A stretch of 64,000 nucleotides of DNA from Rapana venosa (GCA_028751875.1 CM054134.1:39185815-39249814); one strand, 5' to 3'. Positions 1-11,967 are shown, counted from the stretch's first letter. Numbers and translations are program-made. Notes: a model not told the origin generated them from the letters alone.

Positions 1-64
1 ATCGATTTTTAGATCATGGTTCTTGACTGTACCTTCTTTCCAGACAATATGTGCGTGTGTGCGA

Positions 65-107
65 ATGTGTGTGTGTGTGTGTGCGAGACAGAGATAGATA
101 GATAGAT

Positions 108-166
<59 letters not shown>

Positions 167-168
167 AC
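65..168. repeat. Compound microsatellite (GT)n-(GATA)n-(GA)n
   Basis: Alternating GT passes into GATA units and then into GA broken by single-base interruptions. No coding content; translations here are serine/leucine runs caused by the repeat. Confidence 0.95.
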
Positions 169-239
169 CGTGAAGTTAAATAAGCTTCCATGAAAAAGAA
201 AAGTCGCACAGAACTTTACAGCTAAATAAATTCCTGATG

Positions 240-1160
240 AAGAACGGAATTAACTATTGATCAAGCAGTTAACTGAACTCCAAGGCACACAAAAATGTAA
301 AGTGACAAGCAATCCTGCAGTTAACTGAACGCGGTGAAGAGCTGAAGAATGAAATTAATTGAAGAAAGAGGCATGGCAAATAATCGTGTAGCAAAACTGA
401 TGACAAGCTGAAAAAAGTAGAGAATATTGCTGTTAATAAAAGTCTAATGACAGAAGAAGGTTGCAAACAATATTGCAAGTTAGGAGAACTGCTAAAGACA
501 GAAGGATATTGCAAAAAATATTGCAAGTTAGCAAAACTCTAATGGCAGAAGAATATTTCAAACAATATTGCAATTAACAAATCTCTAATGACAAAACAAA
601 GTTGCAAACAATATTGCAATTAATACATCTCTAATGAAAGAAGAAACTTGCAAACAATATTGCAGTTAACAAATGTCTAATGACAAAACGATATTGCAAA
701 CAATGTTGCAGTTAACAAAACTCTAATGAAAGAAGGATATTGCAAACAATACTGCAGTAAACAAAACTCTAATGAAAGAAGGATATTGCAAACAATATTG
801 CAGTAAACAAAACTCTAATGAAAGAAGGATATTGCAAACAATATTGCAGTTATCAAAACTCCAGTGGCAGAAGTAGGTTGCAAAGAATACTGCAAGTTAA
901 CAAAAACTCTAATTACAGAAGAAAGGGTTGCAAACTATATAGCAGGTTCAGAAAACTCTTATCACAGAAGAAGCTTGCAAACAATATTGCAGTTTAACAA
1001 AACCTCTAATAGACAACAGAAGTGGTGCTAACAATATTGCAATGTTTTACAAAAAAACTCTAATGCCAGAAGAATTTGCGAACAATATTGCACATTAACA
1101 CAATCAAATGACAGAAAGCATGCAAAACAACATTGCAAGTTAATTAATGATTCCAGACTG
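240..1160. repeat. Diverged minisatellite, about 46-bp unit
   Basis: About 20 imperfect units. Each contains a core like TTGCAAACAATATTGCAGTT followed by AACAAAACTCTAATG and AAAGAAG. In the most regular stretch CTCTAATG recurs at 721 and 767, giving a 46-bp period. Units drift at both ends. The period is not a multiple of three and no frame stays open, so it is a non-coding tandem array. Confidence 0.9.
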
Positions 1161-1670
1161 GGGATACGAACAAGTATTGCACTGAACATGCTCTCTGAAC
1201 AAGCAGGAGGAAACAAGTGCACTAGCCAAATCTCACATCCAAACTTAACTTGCGCTGATGAAGGAAAAAGGACGAACAGCCATGGCAAAAAGAATGTGTA
1301 AGGCTTTATTGACTATTACTGCGGTGAAAGGATTAAGATGGTGTCAGGTGCGAGAGAAGTGGATGGGTGGTGGGGGGATGAGGCTGAAGCAATGCAAATG
1401 GGGAGATTTCAAGGGCAGTTCTGGATGCTAAATCCTGCCTGCATTCCAGCAATCTTGAACGATGGGGGCAAAAACGCAGCATGAATTCTGGAAAGAAGGC
1501 ATGTGGACTTTCCAAGAACGTGGGTCCATAGGGATTATAGGATTGAGTTGTCAGGTGCCACGGAGCTAGAATCAGGATTAGGTCTTGTAAGGTACCGCGC
1601 TACAGCTAAACAGTGTGTCTACCAAAAAAACTTATTTCCCTGTGTTTGTTCATCATCCTCCTTGCTTCCT
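1161..1670. other. Unique DNA, no gene recognised
   Basis: Mixed-composition DNA between a minisatellite and a microsatellite. Only short open frames exist; none shows a domain, a codon pattern or convincing splice sites. Confidence 0.5.
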
Positions 1671-1725
1671 TTGTCTGTCTGCCTGTCTGTGTGTCTGTGT
1701 GTGTCTGTGTGTCTGTCTGTCTGTG

Positions 1726-1823
<98 letters not shown>

Positions 1824-1975
1824 CCTCTCTCTCTTTGTCTCTGTATCTCATTTTGTGAAAGTACACTTACGTAATTGCAACCATGCATTAGTGTGTGTGT
1901 GTGCGCGTGCGCGCGCGCGCGTGCGTGCGTGCATGCATGCATGCATGTGTGCATGTTTGCGTATGTGTGTATTTC
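1671..1975. repeat. Compound microsatellite (TGTC)n-(TC)n, then GT/GC alternation
   Basis: TGTC units change to TC up to about 1832. After a ~55-bp unique spacer an alternating purine-pyrimidine tract (GT, GC, GCAT) runs from about 1891 to 1972, a composition that can adopt Z-DNA. Confidence 0.95.
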
Positions 1976-2066
1976 CCTACATTGCCTTTCTTTTTGCCAC
2001 GTTCTCTCCATTATAGCTTTTCTTAATGTAACATGAATGCTTATCCAAAAGTACCACTATCTCTCT

Positions 2067-2276
<210 letters not shown>

Positions 2277-2297
2277 CATGGAATTTACATAAAGAAA

Positions 2298-2561
2298 GAA
2301 AGACTGCTTCCTTGATCAAAAAAAAAGTCTTATCCTACCCCTACCCCCACCCACTATCCTGAAACATTGTCTGAAAGAAAATGGTTATGCCCATAAAAAA
2401 TAGATATATAGATGACATTTTTATGGAAGTATGTATGTATGCATGTAACTACCTATCTATCTATCTAAAGAAAGAAAGAAAAAAGGAAGGAAGGAAGGAA
2501 AGAAAGAAGAAAGAAAAAAAGAATGAAAGAAAGAAAGAAAGAAAAGAAAGAAAGAAAAAAA

Positions 2562-2594
<33 letters not shown>

Positions 2595-2738
2595 AGAAAG
2601 GAAAGGAAAGAAAGAAGAAAGAAAGAAAAAGCAAGAAAGAAAGAAAGAAAGAAAGAAAGATTGGTTCCTTGGTCCGAAAAAAGTCTTCTCCCACCCCTAC
2701 CACCACCCACTATCCTGAAACACTGTCTGAAAAAAACC
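2298..2738. repeat. Tandem duplication flanking an (AAAG)n tract
   Basis: An ~83-bp segment at 2298-2380 recurs at 2655-2737 with about 85-90% identity by eye; both contain CACCCACTATCCTGAAACA. Both follow AAAG units. The (AAAG)n tract at about 2465-2660 sits just before the second copy, so a ~357-bp block was duplicated together with the repeat. The all-purine tract is a candidate triplex former. Confidence 0.8.
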
Positions 2739-2739
2739 C

Positions 2740-4030
2740 TATTATGCACTCTTTTTTTTTTTAAAGCGAAACTTACAAATTCAGTTCTTGGGAGTGACTG
2801 ACTTTCTTTCATGACTATGAAACAATTATGAAGAACGTGTCAACACTTTGAAGAAGGTGGGTAGAAACTTAGCACAGAATTGAAGATGCTTAAACAAACA
2901 AACACAAAAGACAGACATCAAACAAAGTGGACAGAGGGAAAAAGTAAATGGTCTGAATGAATTGGCAAGACGTGGCATGTAATCCACACACGTTTACATC
3001 AGCCTGACTTCTGCACTTAAGCTGAATCATTGACATTAATTTTCACATTCTGATTGCAAAGCAGATAAAAAAAAAAGGGGGTGGGGGGATAAGTCAGAAA
3101 ATCTAGTAAAGAGCCATCTGACTGTTTAAAGTCTAAAGCACAAAAACCCAGTAAGCCCAACAAAAACAAACAAAAATAAGCAAAGCCCAGTTTCTAACAG
3201 ATTCTATCACAATCTTTTTCCCCCTCCGGTTAATGAGTCCATTTCCTAATCTTCTTAGCCAGGAGGAAATGGAATAAAGCAGGCAATTCAAACTGTCAAT
3301 TTGATACAGCAGTCCTTGATTGAATCTGTCAGTAAAGGCTGTGTGAAATGAAGTGAACAGCATTCCGAGAAAATGACCACAGTAAACAACGATAGAGACT
3401 ACTTTCTTTCTGTCTGTCTGTCTGTCTTTCTTTCTTTACAAGAACTGGCCTATATTATACGATGCTGTACTTGATGCCAAATAAGATCCAGCCTGCAAAC
3501 ATCTCAGATATTCACATCCTGAAGGGACAGACCATACCAAAAGGACTGGAGATGGCTGCATTCTAAGCACCAAATCTGTGGCTTTTGTCTACCAACAAAG
3601 AGGAGCTGTTAGGAGCATACACCTCCAAAAGAAAAAAAGGACCAAGACGGTCTTGAACTGGGGAAGGAGCCAAGAAAGAAAGTCGTCTCATTTTCGCTGG
3701 AGGGCTGTGTACCATCTGTTCTTTCAATTACCGTGGTCACGGTGTTAATCCCCACTAACTGGGTTATACTCCCTCCCCAGCACACATCACAGGCTGCTAG
3801 CTGCCTCCTCCCCAGATCCCTCCCTTGAATCAGAGGGGGGATCAGAAAGGGGCAAGAAGTTGCATAGCAAGGAGTGGGGAGGTAACCCAATCAGGGGCCT
3901 AATACCGGTGTGAAAATGAATTACAGTGAGGTACCGTGTGTACTTACCTAGCCTACCTCTTCCAGAGCTGCAGCTTGATCAGTTCAGCAGCAAGGTGGTA
4001 ACTGTTGGTTGGTAGAGCCTAACTGGGAAG
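2740..4030. other. Unique DNA, no gene recognised
   Basis: Roughly 1.3 kb of moderately AT-rich DNA with a short TTTC/TGTC repeat near 3400-3436. Frames of 76 and 93 codons on the minus strand have no recognisable domain and no supporting splice signals. Confidence 0.5.
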
Positions 4031-4067
4031 TGCGATGTGTGTGTGTGTGAAGATGTTTAGGAATAGT

Positions 4068-4070
<3 letters not shown>

Positions 4071-4129
<59 letters not shown>

Positions 4130-4239
4130 GAATAGCCTCATTGTTCTTTTTCAAGATAAGAATCCAATGGAAATAAAACATTCAGATTATCTTTTTACCC
4201 TTGGAATAAGCTGCATCAAGTTACCAGAGAGAGAAGAGA

Positions 4240-4300
<61 letters not shown>

Positions 4301-4319
4301 GAGAGAGAGAGAGAGAGAA

Positions 4320-4366
<47 letters not shown>

Positions 4367-4410
4367 GAGAGAGAGAGAAGAGAGAGAAAGGGAGAGAGAG
4401 AGAGAGAGAG
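4071..4410. repeat. Two opposed dinucleotide tracts: (TC)n then (GA)n
   Basis: (TC)n at 4071-4123 and interrupted (GA)n/(GAAAGG)n from about 4226 to 4410 form an inverted pair around a ~100-bp unique spacer. The single strand could fold into a hairpin. Confidence 0.95.
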
Positions 4411-4420
4411 GGGGGGGGGT

Positions 4421-5002
4421 ACCTTAGACTACCATCAGAAGAACCCACGCAAGAGTAGACAACTTCGTTTACAGATAAACTATGCATCATCATCTGCCAC
4501 TGGCCTCAAAATCCTCCCCCCCCCACCCCACCCCACCCCCATTCCTCAGATAAATTGTTCTTTACCTAAAAACAATTGTTATAGCCTTTGTATTCTAGGC
4601 CTACACTTGTTCTTTCTGTTCATGTGTGGGTTTTTTAATAGTCGTTGTGTTTTACAGATTTTTCTGCACCAAATATCTTTTACAGCCTTTGTGTTCTACA
4701 GTTGTGGTTTTTTCAGCCCAAACTAACACACTGCAATGTCAGGATTTATCTGCTACAGCAGTTCTATTCAGCAACCATAGTGAAGATATCATCTTTCAAG
4801 AGGGAGGCAGAAAAAGGGGACTTTATGCCAAAGTATCCCAGAAATGAGGGTGGGGTGGTGATCAGATCTTCAGATCATCTTTGGCACGAGCCTTCTGCCC
4901 ATCTCCTGAAGTCCTCTCCCTCTCTCTAAGATTACGCTGGCATCCTGTGCAGTGTTGTGCTTCCCTGTACATCCGTGTTTCCTTTGGCGGCACTGAGCTT
5001 AG
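4421..5002. other. Unique DNA, no gene recognised
   Basis: Short C-rich stretch near 4517-4540, otherwise unremarkable; nothing recognised on either strand. Confidence 0.5.
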
Positions 5003-6060
5003 ACGTGTAGATATTGAGTAAGTGTGTAGTATGTAAAGGAGTTATGTGTTTGAGTTTTACGTCAAGATATTGAGTGAGTATGTAAAGGAGTTATGTGTGT
5101 CAGTTTCACGTCAAGATATTGAGTGAGTATGTAAAGGAGTTATGTGTGTCAGTTTCACGTCAAGATATTGAGTATGTGTGTATGTGAGGGAGTTCTGTGT
5201 GTCAGTTTCGCGTCAAGATATTGAGTATGTGTGTATGTAAGGGAGGTCTGTGTGTTAGTTTCGCGTCAAGATATTGAGTATGTGTGTATGTGAGGGAGCT
5301 ATGTGTGTCAGTTTCCCGTCTAGATATTGAGTATGTGTGTATGTGAGAGAGGTCTGTGTGTCAGTTTCACGTCTAGATATTGAGTATGTGTGCATGTAAG
5401 GGAGTTCTGTGTGTCAGTTTTACGTCTAGATATTGAGTATGTGTGTATGTGAGGGAGTTCTGTGTGTCAGTTTCACGTCTAGATATTGAGTATGTGTGTA
5501 TGTGAAGGAGTTCTGTGTGTCAGTTTTACGTCTAGATATTGAGTATATGTGTATGTGAGGGAGGTCTGTGTGTCAGTTTCACGTCTAGATATTGAGTATG
5601 TGTGTATGTGAGGGAGTTCTGTGTGTCAGTTTCACGTCTAGATATTGAGTATGTGTGTATGTGAGGGAGGTCTGTGTGTCAGTTTCACGTCTAGATGTTG
5701 AGTATGTGTGTATGTGAGAGAGGTCTGTGTGTCAGTTTCACGTCTAGATATTGAGTATGTGTGTATGTGAGGGAGTTCTGTGTGTCAGTTTCACGTCTAG
5801 ATATTGAGTATGTGTGTATGTGAGGGAGTTCTGTGTGTCAGTTTCACGTCTAGATATCGAGCATGTGTGTATGTGGGGAGTTCTGTGTGTTAGTTTCGCG
5901 TCAAGATATTGAGTATGTGTGTATGTGAGGGAGCTATGTGTGTCAGTTTCACGTCTAGATATTGAGTATGTGTGCATGTAAGGGAGTTCTGTGTGTCAGT
6001 TTCACGTCTAGATATTGAGTATGTGTGTATAATTATAAGGGAGTTCTGTGGTTCAGTGTC
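5003..6060. repeat. 53-bp minisatellite, about 20 units
   Basis: The unit holds AGATATTGAGTATGTGTGT, then ATGTGAGGGAGTTCTGTG and TGTCAGTTTCACGTCT. Starts at 5641 and 5694 give a 53-bp period. Central units are almost identical while units at both ends carry substitutions and small indels, as expected for an array homogenised from the middle. 53 is not a multiple of three, so the open frame seen on the minus strand near 5744-5977 is not protein coding. Confidence 0.95.
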
Positions 6061-7500
6061 AAGTATCCCTTACTGCAGAATTATGTTGTGTATGCTACAC
6101 CAGATCTGTTATAGAGTACAAACTAATGGAAAAGGTGAAGAGGTGGGTGAAGAGACTGTGAAACTGAACAGCAGGTGCTTGAATGACGGACATAATACCC
6201 AAGCGGTTTCGGTAATTGCTTTTAATCCTTTATAAACCAGCAGTCACTGATCCGAATCTTTTAGTGGTGCCTGGAAAATTAAGGGTAGAGATGTAGAGGT
6301 ACTTCCAAAACAAAATATATACGTGTGTGAACGGCCATGACAATGGCTTACTCTTCTTTTGAATACATGCATACAAACTGATATAGAATCAGACCCATCT
6401 CAATGATCCCATCATTCACAACAGTGTTCTGTGACACATATTTGGAAATACCTAGCTTGCACGCGCACCCCCCTGCACGGAACAAGGCAGCGGGCTATTA
6501 AGCCTAGGCCTAGCCAGTGATGCGTTTGTCGTGTGGATGTCTTGACAGATGAAAACGTAGCAGAAATGGAATGTGCTACACGTGGCGATGCCTCCAAGGT
6601 AAAACTGGAAACTGAAACTGAGGCATGCCTATGCAAGCTACCTCCTCAAGACTCATGTTCCCTCTACCTGTGATGAGACTGCTTAAAGGTCCGGTGTAGT
6701 TAGTTACAAGGCAAGCCTACGTAATAAGCAGATATTTAGAGTGCATGACTATTACAGGATGGGGTCCTTACATAGTGTACACATAGGAAGGCAAAGGGAT
6801 ATTTTGAGGAAACAAAAAAGTTACCTGAATCTTTCTTCACAAGGAAGCCATTTACCATTAATGATTTTTGTTGGTGGTTTTTACAGCACTGAGTATTCAT
6901 TATGCCATCCACAAAGGACTGGGTTAATCATATTTCCCTTCTTTTCTTTGTATGCGTTTGTTTAACCCTGGATTTTGTAGAAGTTTTAAAAAACTGTTTC
7001 ATTCCATTTTTCTTCTTCTGCATACATACATACATATTTCTTAATCACTCAATCTGTACAAACACTTCTATAAACCATTACCACACAACAACAACCTTAC
7101 TCGTTCACCCTCGCATCCTCATCACCAAACACTTTTTTCCTCCTTCCCTATACACAAAGCTACAAAAAGCAATGAACACTAGCGGCACAACAAAGCACGG
7201 TCCCTATGCCAGAAGCTGCCTGTGGAGACAGACTGGACACGATGCACGTGCCGTTGGCAGGAAAGCTGCTCCGTGTCATTGCAGGCTTGTGTCACGGCAT
7301 GCCATCAGTCTCTGTCACGCCCCTGGGGTCCCATTACAGCGCGTGCAGGTCAGGATAGCTTGCCTTGTGGGGAGGGGGGAAAAGCTGGCCTCAAAAATCA
7401 ATGAAGGGTAGGAATTACAAAGACTTGGGTTAGAATTAGATTGAAAACTCTTTCACGGCGTTTAGACAACAAGGCTGGGGGCAGCAGAAAATCATGGATG
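6061..7500. other. Unique DNA, no gene recognised
   Basis: About 1.4 kb. A 169-codon plus-strand frame (6902-7411) crosses AC-rich low-complexity sequence and matches no family I know. Confidence 0.5.
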
Positions 7501-7505
7501 AGAGC

Positions 7506-7672
7506 AGCTCTGTCTGTCTGTCTGTCTGTCTGTGTCTGTCTGTCTGTCTCTCTTCTTTGTCTCTCTGTCTCTGTCACTGTCTCTGTTTCTGTCTTTGTTT
7601 CTCTCTGTCTCAATGTCTCTCTCTCTCTGTGTCTCTCTCTGTCTCTCTCTGTCTCTCTCTCTTTCATCATTT
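7506..7672. repeat. Compound microsatellite (TCTG)n-(TC)n
   Basis: Interrupted TCTG/TCTC pyrimidine-rich tract of about 165 bp. Confidence 0.95.
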
Positions 7673-7749
7673 TCGTTTTTGTTTGAGGAAAGGAGGTGTG
7701 GGGGTCAGAATAAACTTTAAAACCACATCATTCTATGTGAATGAGTGGG

Positions 7750-7840
7750 ATGAACGAAAGCGCTATGATTTGGGTGGGTTTTTTTTCAAGATATGGCGCT
7801 ATATAAATTTCATGTATTATTATTATTATAATTATTTGGA
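7750..7840 (+). mobile_element. 3' tail fragment of a LINE/SINE group with (ATT)n end
   Basis: Contains AAAGCGCTATGATTT, then CAAGATATGGCGCTATATAA and TTATTATTATTAT. The same ordered signature closes the SINE at 26.8 kb and the LINE fragment at 50.1 kb. No body is recognisable upstream, so this is probably a strongly 5'-truncated copy. Confidence 0.65.
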
Positions 7841-7859
7841 GTCAGAATCATTAACTGCA

Positions 7860-7960
7860 GGGGGGGGGGGGGGGGGGGGAGGGGAAGAGAGCGATGGAGA
7901 GAGCATATGGGAGAAAGGGGGTGGGCAGATGCACTGAGGGAGGGGGGGGGGAGGGGTGAA
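7860..7960. repeat. Poly-G tract (20 G) and G-rich repeats
   Basis: Twenty consecutive G at 7860-7879, followed by GGGG and a G9 run near 7942. Capable of G-quadruplex formation; run lengths this long are also prone to assembly error. Confidence 0.9.
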
Positions 7961-8204
7961 GATACAAAGAGAGTCAGAGAGAAGGACAGAGAGACAAAGA
8001 GAAGAGGAATACACAAGTCAAAGGACGGAAACAATCAAGAGTTGTTGACATAGAGAGAGACTTTCTTTGTGATGAGAATGTCATCGCGTGTTTGACGTCA
8101 AGTCAGGTCAAGTCAAGTCAAGTATACTTCAATCATCCCATGAAAGGAAATAGCCCCTCTCTTTCTCCAGCAGTTTAAAGATTTTGACTCCAAATGATGA
8201 CGTG

Positions 8205-8206
<2 letters not shown>

Positions 8207-8289
<83 letters not shown>
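8207..8289. repeat. (GT)n microsatellite, about 41 units
   Basis: Uninterrupted GT over 83 bp, followed by a short G run. Confidence 0.98.
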
Positions 8290-8292
<3 letters not shown>

Positions 8293-8299
8293 GGGGGGG

Positions 8300-8730
8300 A
8301 TGATTATTGGTTTTATTTTTCTATTTTATTGACTCTTTTATTTCTGAGGATAATGAAAATCACTCAAGTGCTCTTTTACAACAAGTCCCTGTGTGCATGC
8401 CGTTTCGAAAATATTGTCATCTGTTCCCACCAGCACACATTTTTTTTAATGGCCTACTCTTCTGAAAGGTGAAATTAGTTCCAACATGTGTGCAAGATGT
8501 TCCGCGTGCGTTCGCAAACGGAACCTCGGTTTACAGTCCCCCCCCCCCCCCCCCCCCCCAAGAATTTTTGGGGGATTGGAGCCGGCACTGTTTTTCACTC
8601 CAGGAGGGAAATCCCCTTGAAGGAGTGACCCTGTTAGCTCAAACCCAGGGCGTGAGATCACAGGGCAACGCGCAAACCATCAGTCTATCACGTTCAAGGT
8701 GCGAGTGGGGAGGGGGGGAGGGAAGGGAGA
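8300..8730 (-). mobile_element. Diverged tRNA-type SINE (family D), interrupted by a C22 run
   Basis: Read on the minus strand it has a possible degenerate pol III B box (GGTTTGAGC, near 8640), a core with TAAACCGAGGTTCCGT matching the central domain of the SINEs at 20.7 and 26.8 kb, then AGTAGGCCATT, GGTGGGAACAGATGACA, a CACTTGAGTG element and an (AAAATAA)n-like tail. Other copies or pieces lie at 22606-22755, 59787-60060, 10205-10300 and 15525-15600. A run of 22 C at 8538-8559 breaks the element. Identification is by shared motifs; family naming is not attempted. Confidence 0.6.
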
Positions 8731-8750
8731 GTTTTAAAGTGCATTTCACA

Positions 8751-8751
8751 C

Positions 8752-8785
<34 letters not shown>

Positions 8786-8837
8786 GTCGTCGTCGTCGTC
8801 GTCGTCATCATCATCATCGTCGTCGTCGTCGTCGTCG

Positions 8838-8871
<34 letters not shown>

Positions 8872-8905
8872 TTTTGTTGTTGTTGTCGTCTCCGTCGTCG
8901 TCGTT
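8751..8905. repeat. Trinucleotide microsatellite (TCA)n/(TCG)n
   Basis: Blocks of TCA alternate with blocks of TCG, each block internally perfect, then TTG/TCG. Poly-serine in one frame is a repeat artefact. The TCG blocks carry repeated CpG sites. Confidence 0.97.
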
Positions 8906-10200
8906 GTTGTTATATGTTCTTGTTTCTATGAAAGCTTTGAGACATTGTCACTTCTCTATGTGACGTATTACCGACTGCATCGTTCAGTGGGGTCACTCAT
9001 TTTGTCAGGAAAGCATAGCAACTGCAATCAGCTTTTTAAAAAAATCACATGTAATATAATCCGTCTGCACATTTAAAATCTTGAAATGTATGATGTAGTT
9101 AAAGTTTAACCCTATTTTTCACCAAGAAAAATGGATGTTGTTATTTTTCATTTCAGGTTTGTTTCATGAAGCAGGTTTACAAAAGCCTACTGATCAGAAA
9201 GCTGTTAACACTTTGCGAAAGTAAAAGTGGGAGGGATTTGGCACAGCCGTAATCAAAGCATTCAGTTTAAGAGACTTTTGCAAGACAAATTAGTGTGTTA
9301 AATGTGACGTGAGAACAAAATAATACATACGAAATAAATAAATCATTTATTTCTGAATATTCTGTAACATGAAGACATTACTATGGGTAAACAACCTAAA
9401 ATATAAATTTATTTCTGCGTATCATTTCATACAACCAAAAACGTCAGGTAGACAGTTAATATCTCCCCTCTGGAAAAAAAAATTAAATAGATAAACAACC
9501 TCCCCCAACAGAAAAAAATCCACTTATTTATACTGCCAAAACTGTCAGGTAGGAACAGTTAACATGTCACTTTGTTCGAAAAAAAATTTTTTTTAAAGAA
9601 CAGCTAGGCCGGACTTTTCTTCTTTACAGTTAACCCAGCATGCAAAACACTTCAGCTGCCTTTATGGCCCCTGTCCCTGTAGGAGACATACCTGAGGGGG
9701 GCTGTTAGTTCAGCCATGAAGAGAACAGCGGAAGATTCCCTGGGGGTCTGCCCAGCCATCAAACAGGGGGGACGACTCCATAAGAGGGGGAGGGGTGGGG
9801 GGAGAGGAGAAGGACATCCAGGTGATTGTGTTCAGTGAAGGGGAAGGTAGGACTTAGCGGGGACAGGTTTCATAGCCAGGAGTTTCACAGGTGGTGTTGC
9901 TCTCCACTCTCCATGCAAGCACGATGGAGAACGCTGAGAAGAAACAGGTCGAGGTCATCTTTTCTAGTCTTCCCCCTTTGCATTGTAGAAATCTTCTCCT
10001 CTGTGCCAATATTTTTATTGTTAAGATTGTAATAATATTTTAGAGGTGGGATCAAGTTGTTGTTTTTATATGGTGAGAATAGGAATTTATCGTGCTGGCT
10101 TTATAGTCTGGAGTGTTATACCGTGAAGGTAGGGGTGGAAAAAGGGGCATTGTCTCTGTCCAGTGTTCTTTCTGCGTGTTATGCTGTTTCAGTCTAGCTG
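8906..10200. other. Unique DNA, no gene recognised
   Basis: About 1.3 kb, AT-rich in the first half and G-rich with short poly-G runs near 9700-9810. No frame of note. Confidence 0.5.
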
Positions 10201-10204
10201 CAGA

Positions 10205-10350
10205 CTACGTGTATAAATAAATGCATGCTTATGGGGACTGGATGTTTTTTAAAAAAAAAGCACACGAATGCTTGTTCCATTATCTTTATGATAAAAAAAA
10301 TCATCTTATCTCATCTGTTCCCATAACCCTCTCCGGGGTCGTAGGGGCAC
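10205..10350 (+). mobile_element. Family D SINE 3' end plus a second repeat module
   Basis: GGGGACTGGATGT, then AAAGCACACGAATGCTTGTT and CCATTATC match the 3' part of family D (minus-strand copies at 8.3 and 22.6 kb, plus copy at 15.5 kb). It is followed by CCCATAACC and GGTCGTAGGGG, which also occurs in reverse complement inside the 5S-headed SINE near 42085-42112. Confidence 0.5.
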
Positions 10351-10680
10351 TGCAGTGATTAACGTTGCATCAGTTGACTCCATTTGCGGCGGTTGTATGC
10401 AAGCGCCTGGGTTGTGGAGAAGCTCTTCCCGGTCCATTCAGTGATGATGTTATTCACTGAATAAAAGAATAAAACAAAAACAAAGAACTTCCCAGAAAGA
10501 CTATCACTGCCATTTGTTAGACCTGCATATCAGGACATAAATGCTTACATTTAGGAAAGAAAAAAGAAGTACCTTTTGCTTCAGCCAATCGTGCCATTTT
10601 TTTACACGCACGTAGCCACACAGCACGCAAGCATGCGCATGCACTTATATACATATACATGCGTGAGCATGCACCCATAC

Positions 10681-10718
10681 ACACACGCGCGCGCGCGCGC
10701 GCGCACGCACGCACGCAC
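10681..10718. repeat. Alternating CA/CG tract (Z-DNA candidate)
   Basis: ACACAC passes into (CG)n and (CGCA)n. A pure purine-pyrimidine alternation with many CpG. Confidence 0.85.
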
Positions 10719-11555
10719 TTCAGAGGAGACATGTTTGTTAGAACTTCATAAATGCGAAAATGGATGCAGATGATTGCTGTTATTTAACTTTTCTTCTTGT
10801 TTGCTTGACAGGACATGGATTTTAACTATTTGTTGTGAATTCAAACCACTTTTTCTGAGTAATGTAGCTATACTCTGAAACATGAATGCAAACAATAAGT
10901 GAACAAGTTGATCAGATAATGTATATCACAGATATAGTTTTATAGCGTGTATTATCTAGTATGTATGTAGTAAAATTGGCAACATGTTTCTTGCACTCTT
11001 GTCATTCTCAGTGTCTAGCTTTTTTCTAAAGCACCTTCTGTGGATACATGTATCTCAGAATAGGCTCACCCTCATCATCCGGGAAGATTTGGAATCGTAG
11101 CAAAAGACAAGATGAAAATAGAACGTCCAGTCCTCATAGACTGGAAAAGTGCATCTGCCCAAACAGTGAGTAATAATAATGAGTGTTGAGCAAGAACCAG
11201 GCATGGGCGGGGCTTAGTCTTCATGTGGAAGGTCAGAGCTTCAATACTGCTGTACACTATAGCTGGCAGTTCTGAAAGAGCTCATTTAGCATAAGGTCAG
11301 ATCTCCAGTACTACTGTACGCTATGACAGCTGAGAGAGAGAGAGAGTGAGGCTCGTTGTTTTCAGAAAAGCCTTTCAAGACCAGTGCCAAGAGATGTCAC
11401 ATTGACACTACTGTCTCTTGGAAATAAGTTGCTTGTAACAGGTGACACTGAAGCTGGCAGAAGTCAAAGGGAAAAATCCCCTAAGACCTGGTCATCTTGC
11501 CCACATTGAGTTTTATATATGACTGTATATGTGTGAGGCAGCAATAAATAATGCT
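10719..11555. other. Unique DNA, no gene recognised
   Basis: No convincing open frame. A short internal echo, AGGTCAGAGCTTCAATACTG near 11231 and a similar string near 11294, suggests a small local duplication. Confidence 0.45.
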
Positions 11556-11556
11556 G

Positions 11557-11665
11557 CGTGTGTGTGTGTGTGTGTGTGTATGTGTGTGTGTGTGTGTGCG
11601 CGCGCGCGCGTGCGTGTGTGCGTGCGTGCGTGCGTGAATGCGCGCGTGCATGTGCATGAGCATGT
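11557..11665. repeat. (GT)n-(GC)n-(GTGC)n tract
   Basis: Purine-pyrimidine alternation of about 110 bp with a CG-rich centre; Z-DNA candidate. Confidence 0.9.
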
Positions 11666-11765
11666 GAGTCCGTGTGTCTGTAAGTGTGTCACAAGATGCA
11701 TTCACACATTTACCTAGAAAATGCAGAATTTCCGGCAGGTCTGTATCAGAAAGCACCTCTCATAG

Positions 11766-11796
<31 letters not shown>

Positions 11797-11967
11797 ACGC
11801 CTACCCCACTCCCCTCCCCTTCCCATTCCACCCCTTACATCCTACCTCAATCCCACGTTTCCCCTCGCCCCCCACCCCCCCCACCCCCTCAAACACATTC
11901 TGCAATATTCCCCAGCCCCTCTATTTTCCCCTCCACTCCTCCCCCCCCCCCCCCCCCCCCCCCCCCC
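11766..11967. repeat. C-rich region with C31 and C27 runs
   Basis: Thirty-one C at 11766-11796 and twenty-seven C at 11941-11967 flank a C/A/T-rich spacer. Proline-rich frames here are artefacts of poly-C. Potential i-motif on this strand and G-quadruplex on the other. Confidence 0.9.

Noticed and set aside
5003..6060. CRISPR-like regular repeat array
   Set aside because: Head-to-tail minisatellite without unique spacers, in a eukaryotic context. The same applies to 31252-32150 and 240-1160.
6902..7411. 169-codon plus-strand frame
   Set aside because: Crosses AC-rich low-complexity sequence; no family resemblance and no supporting context.
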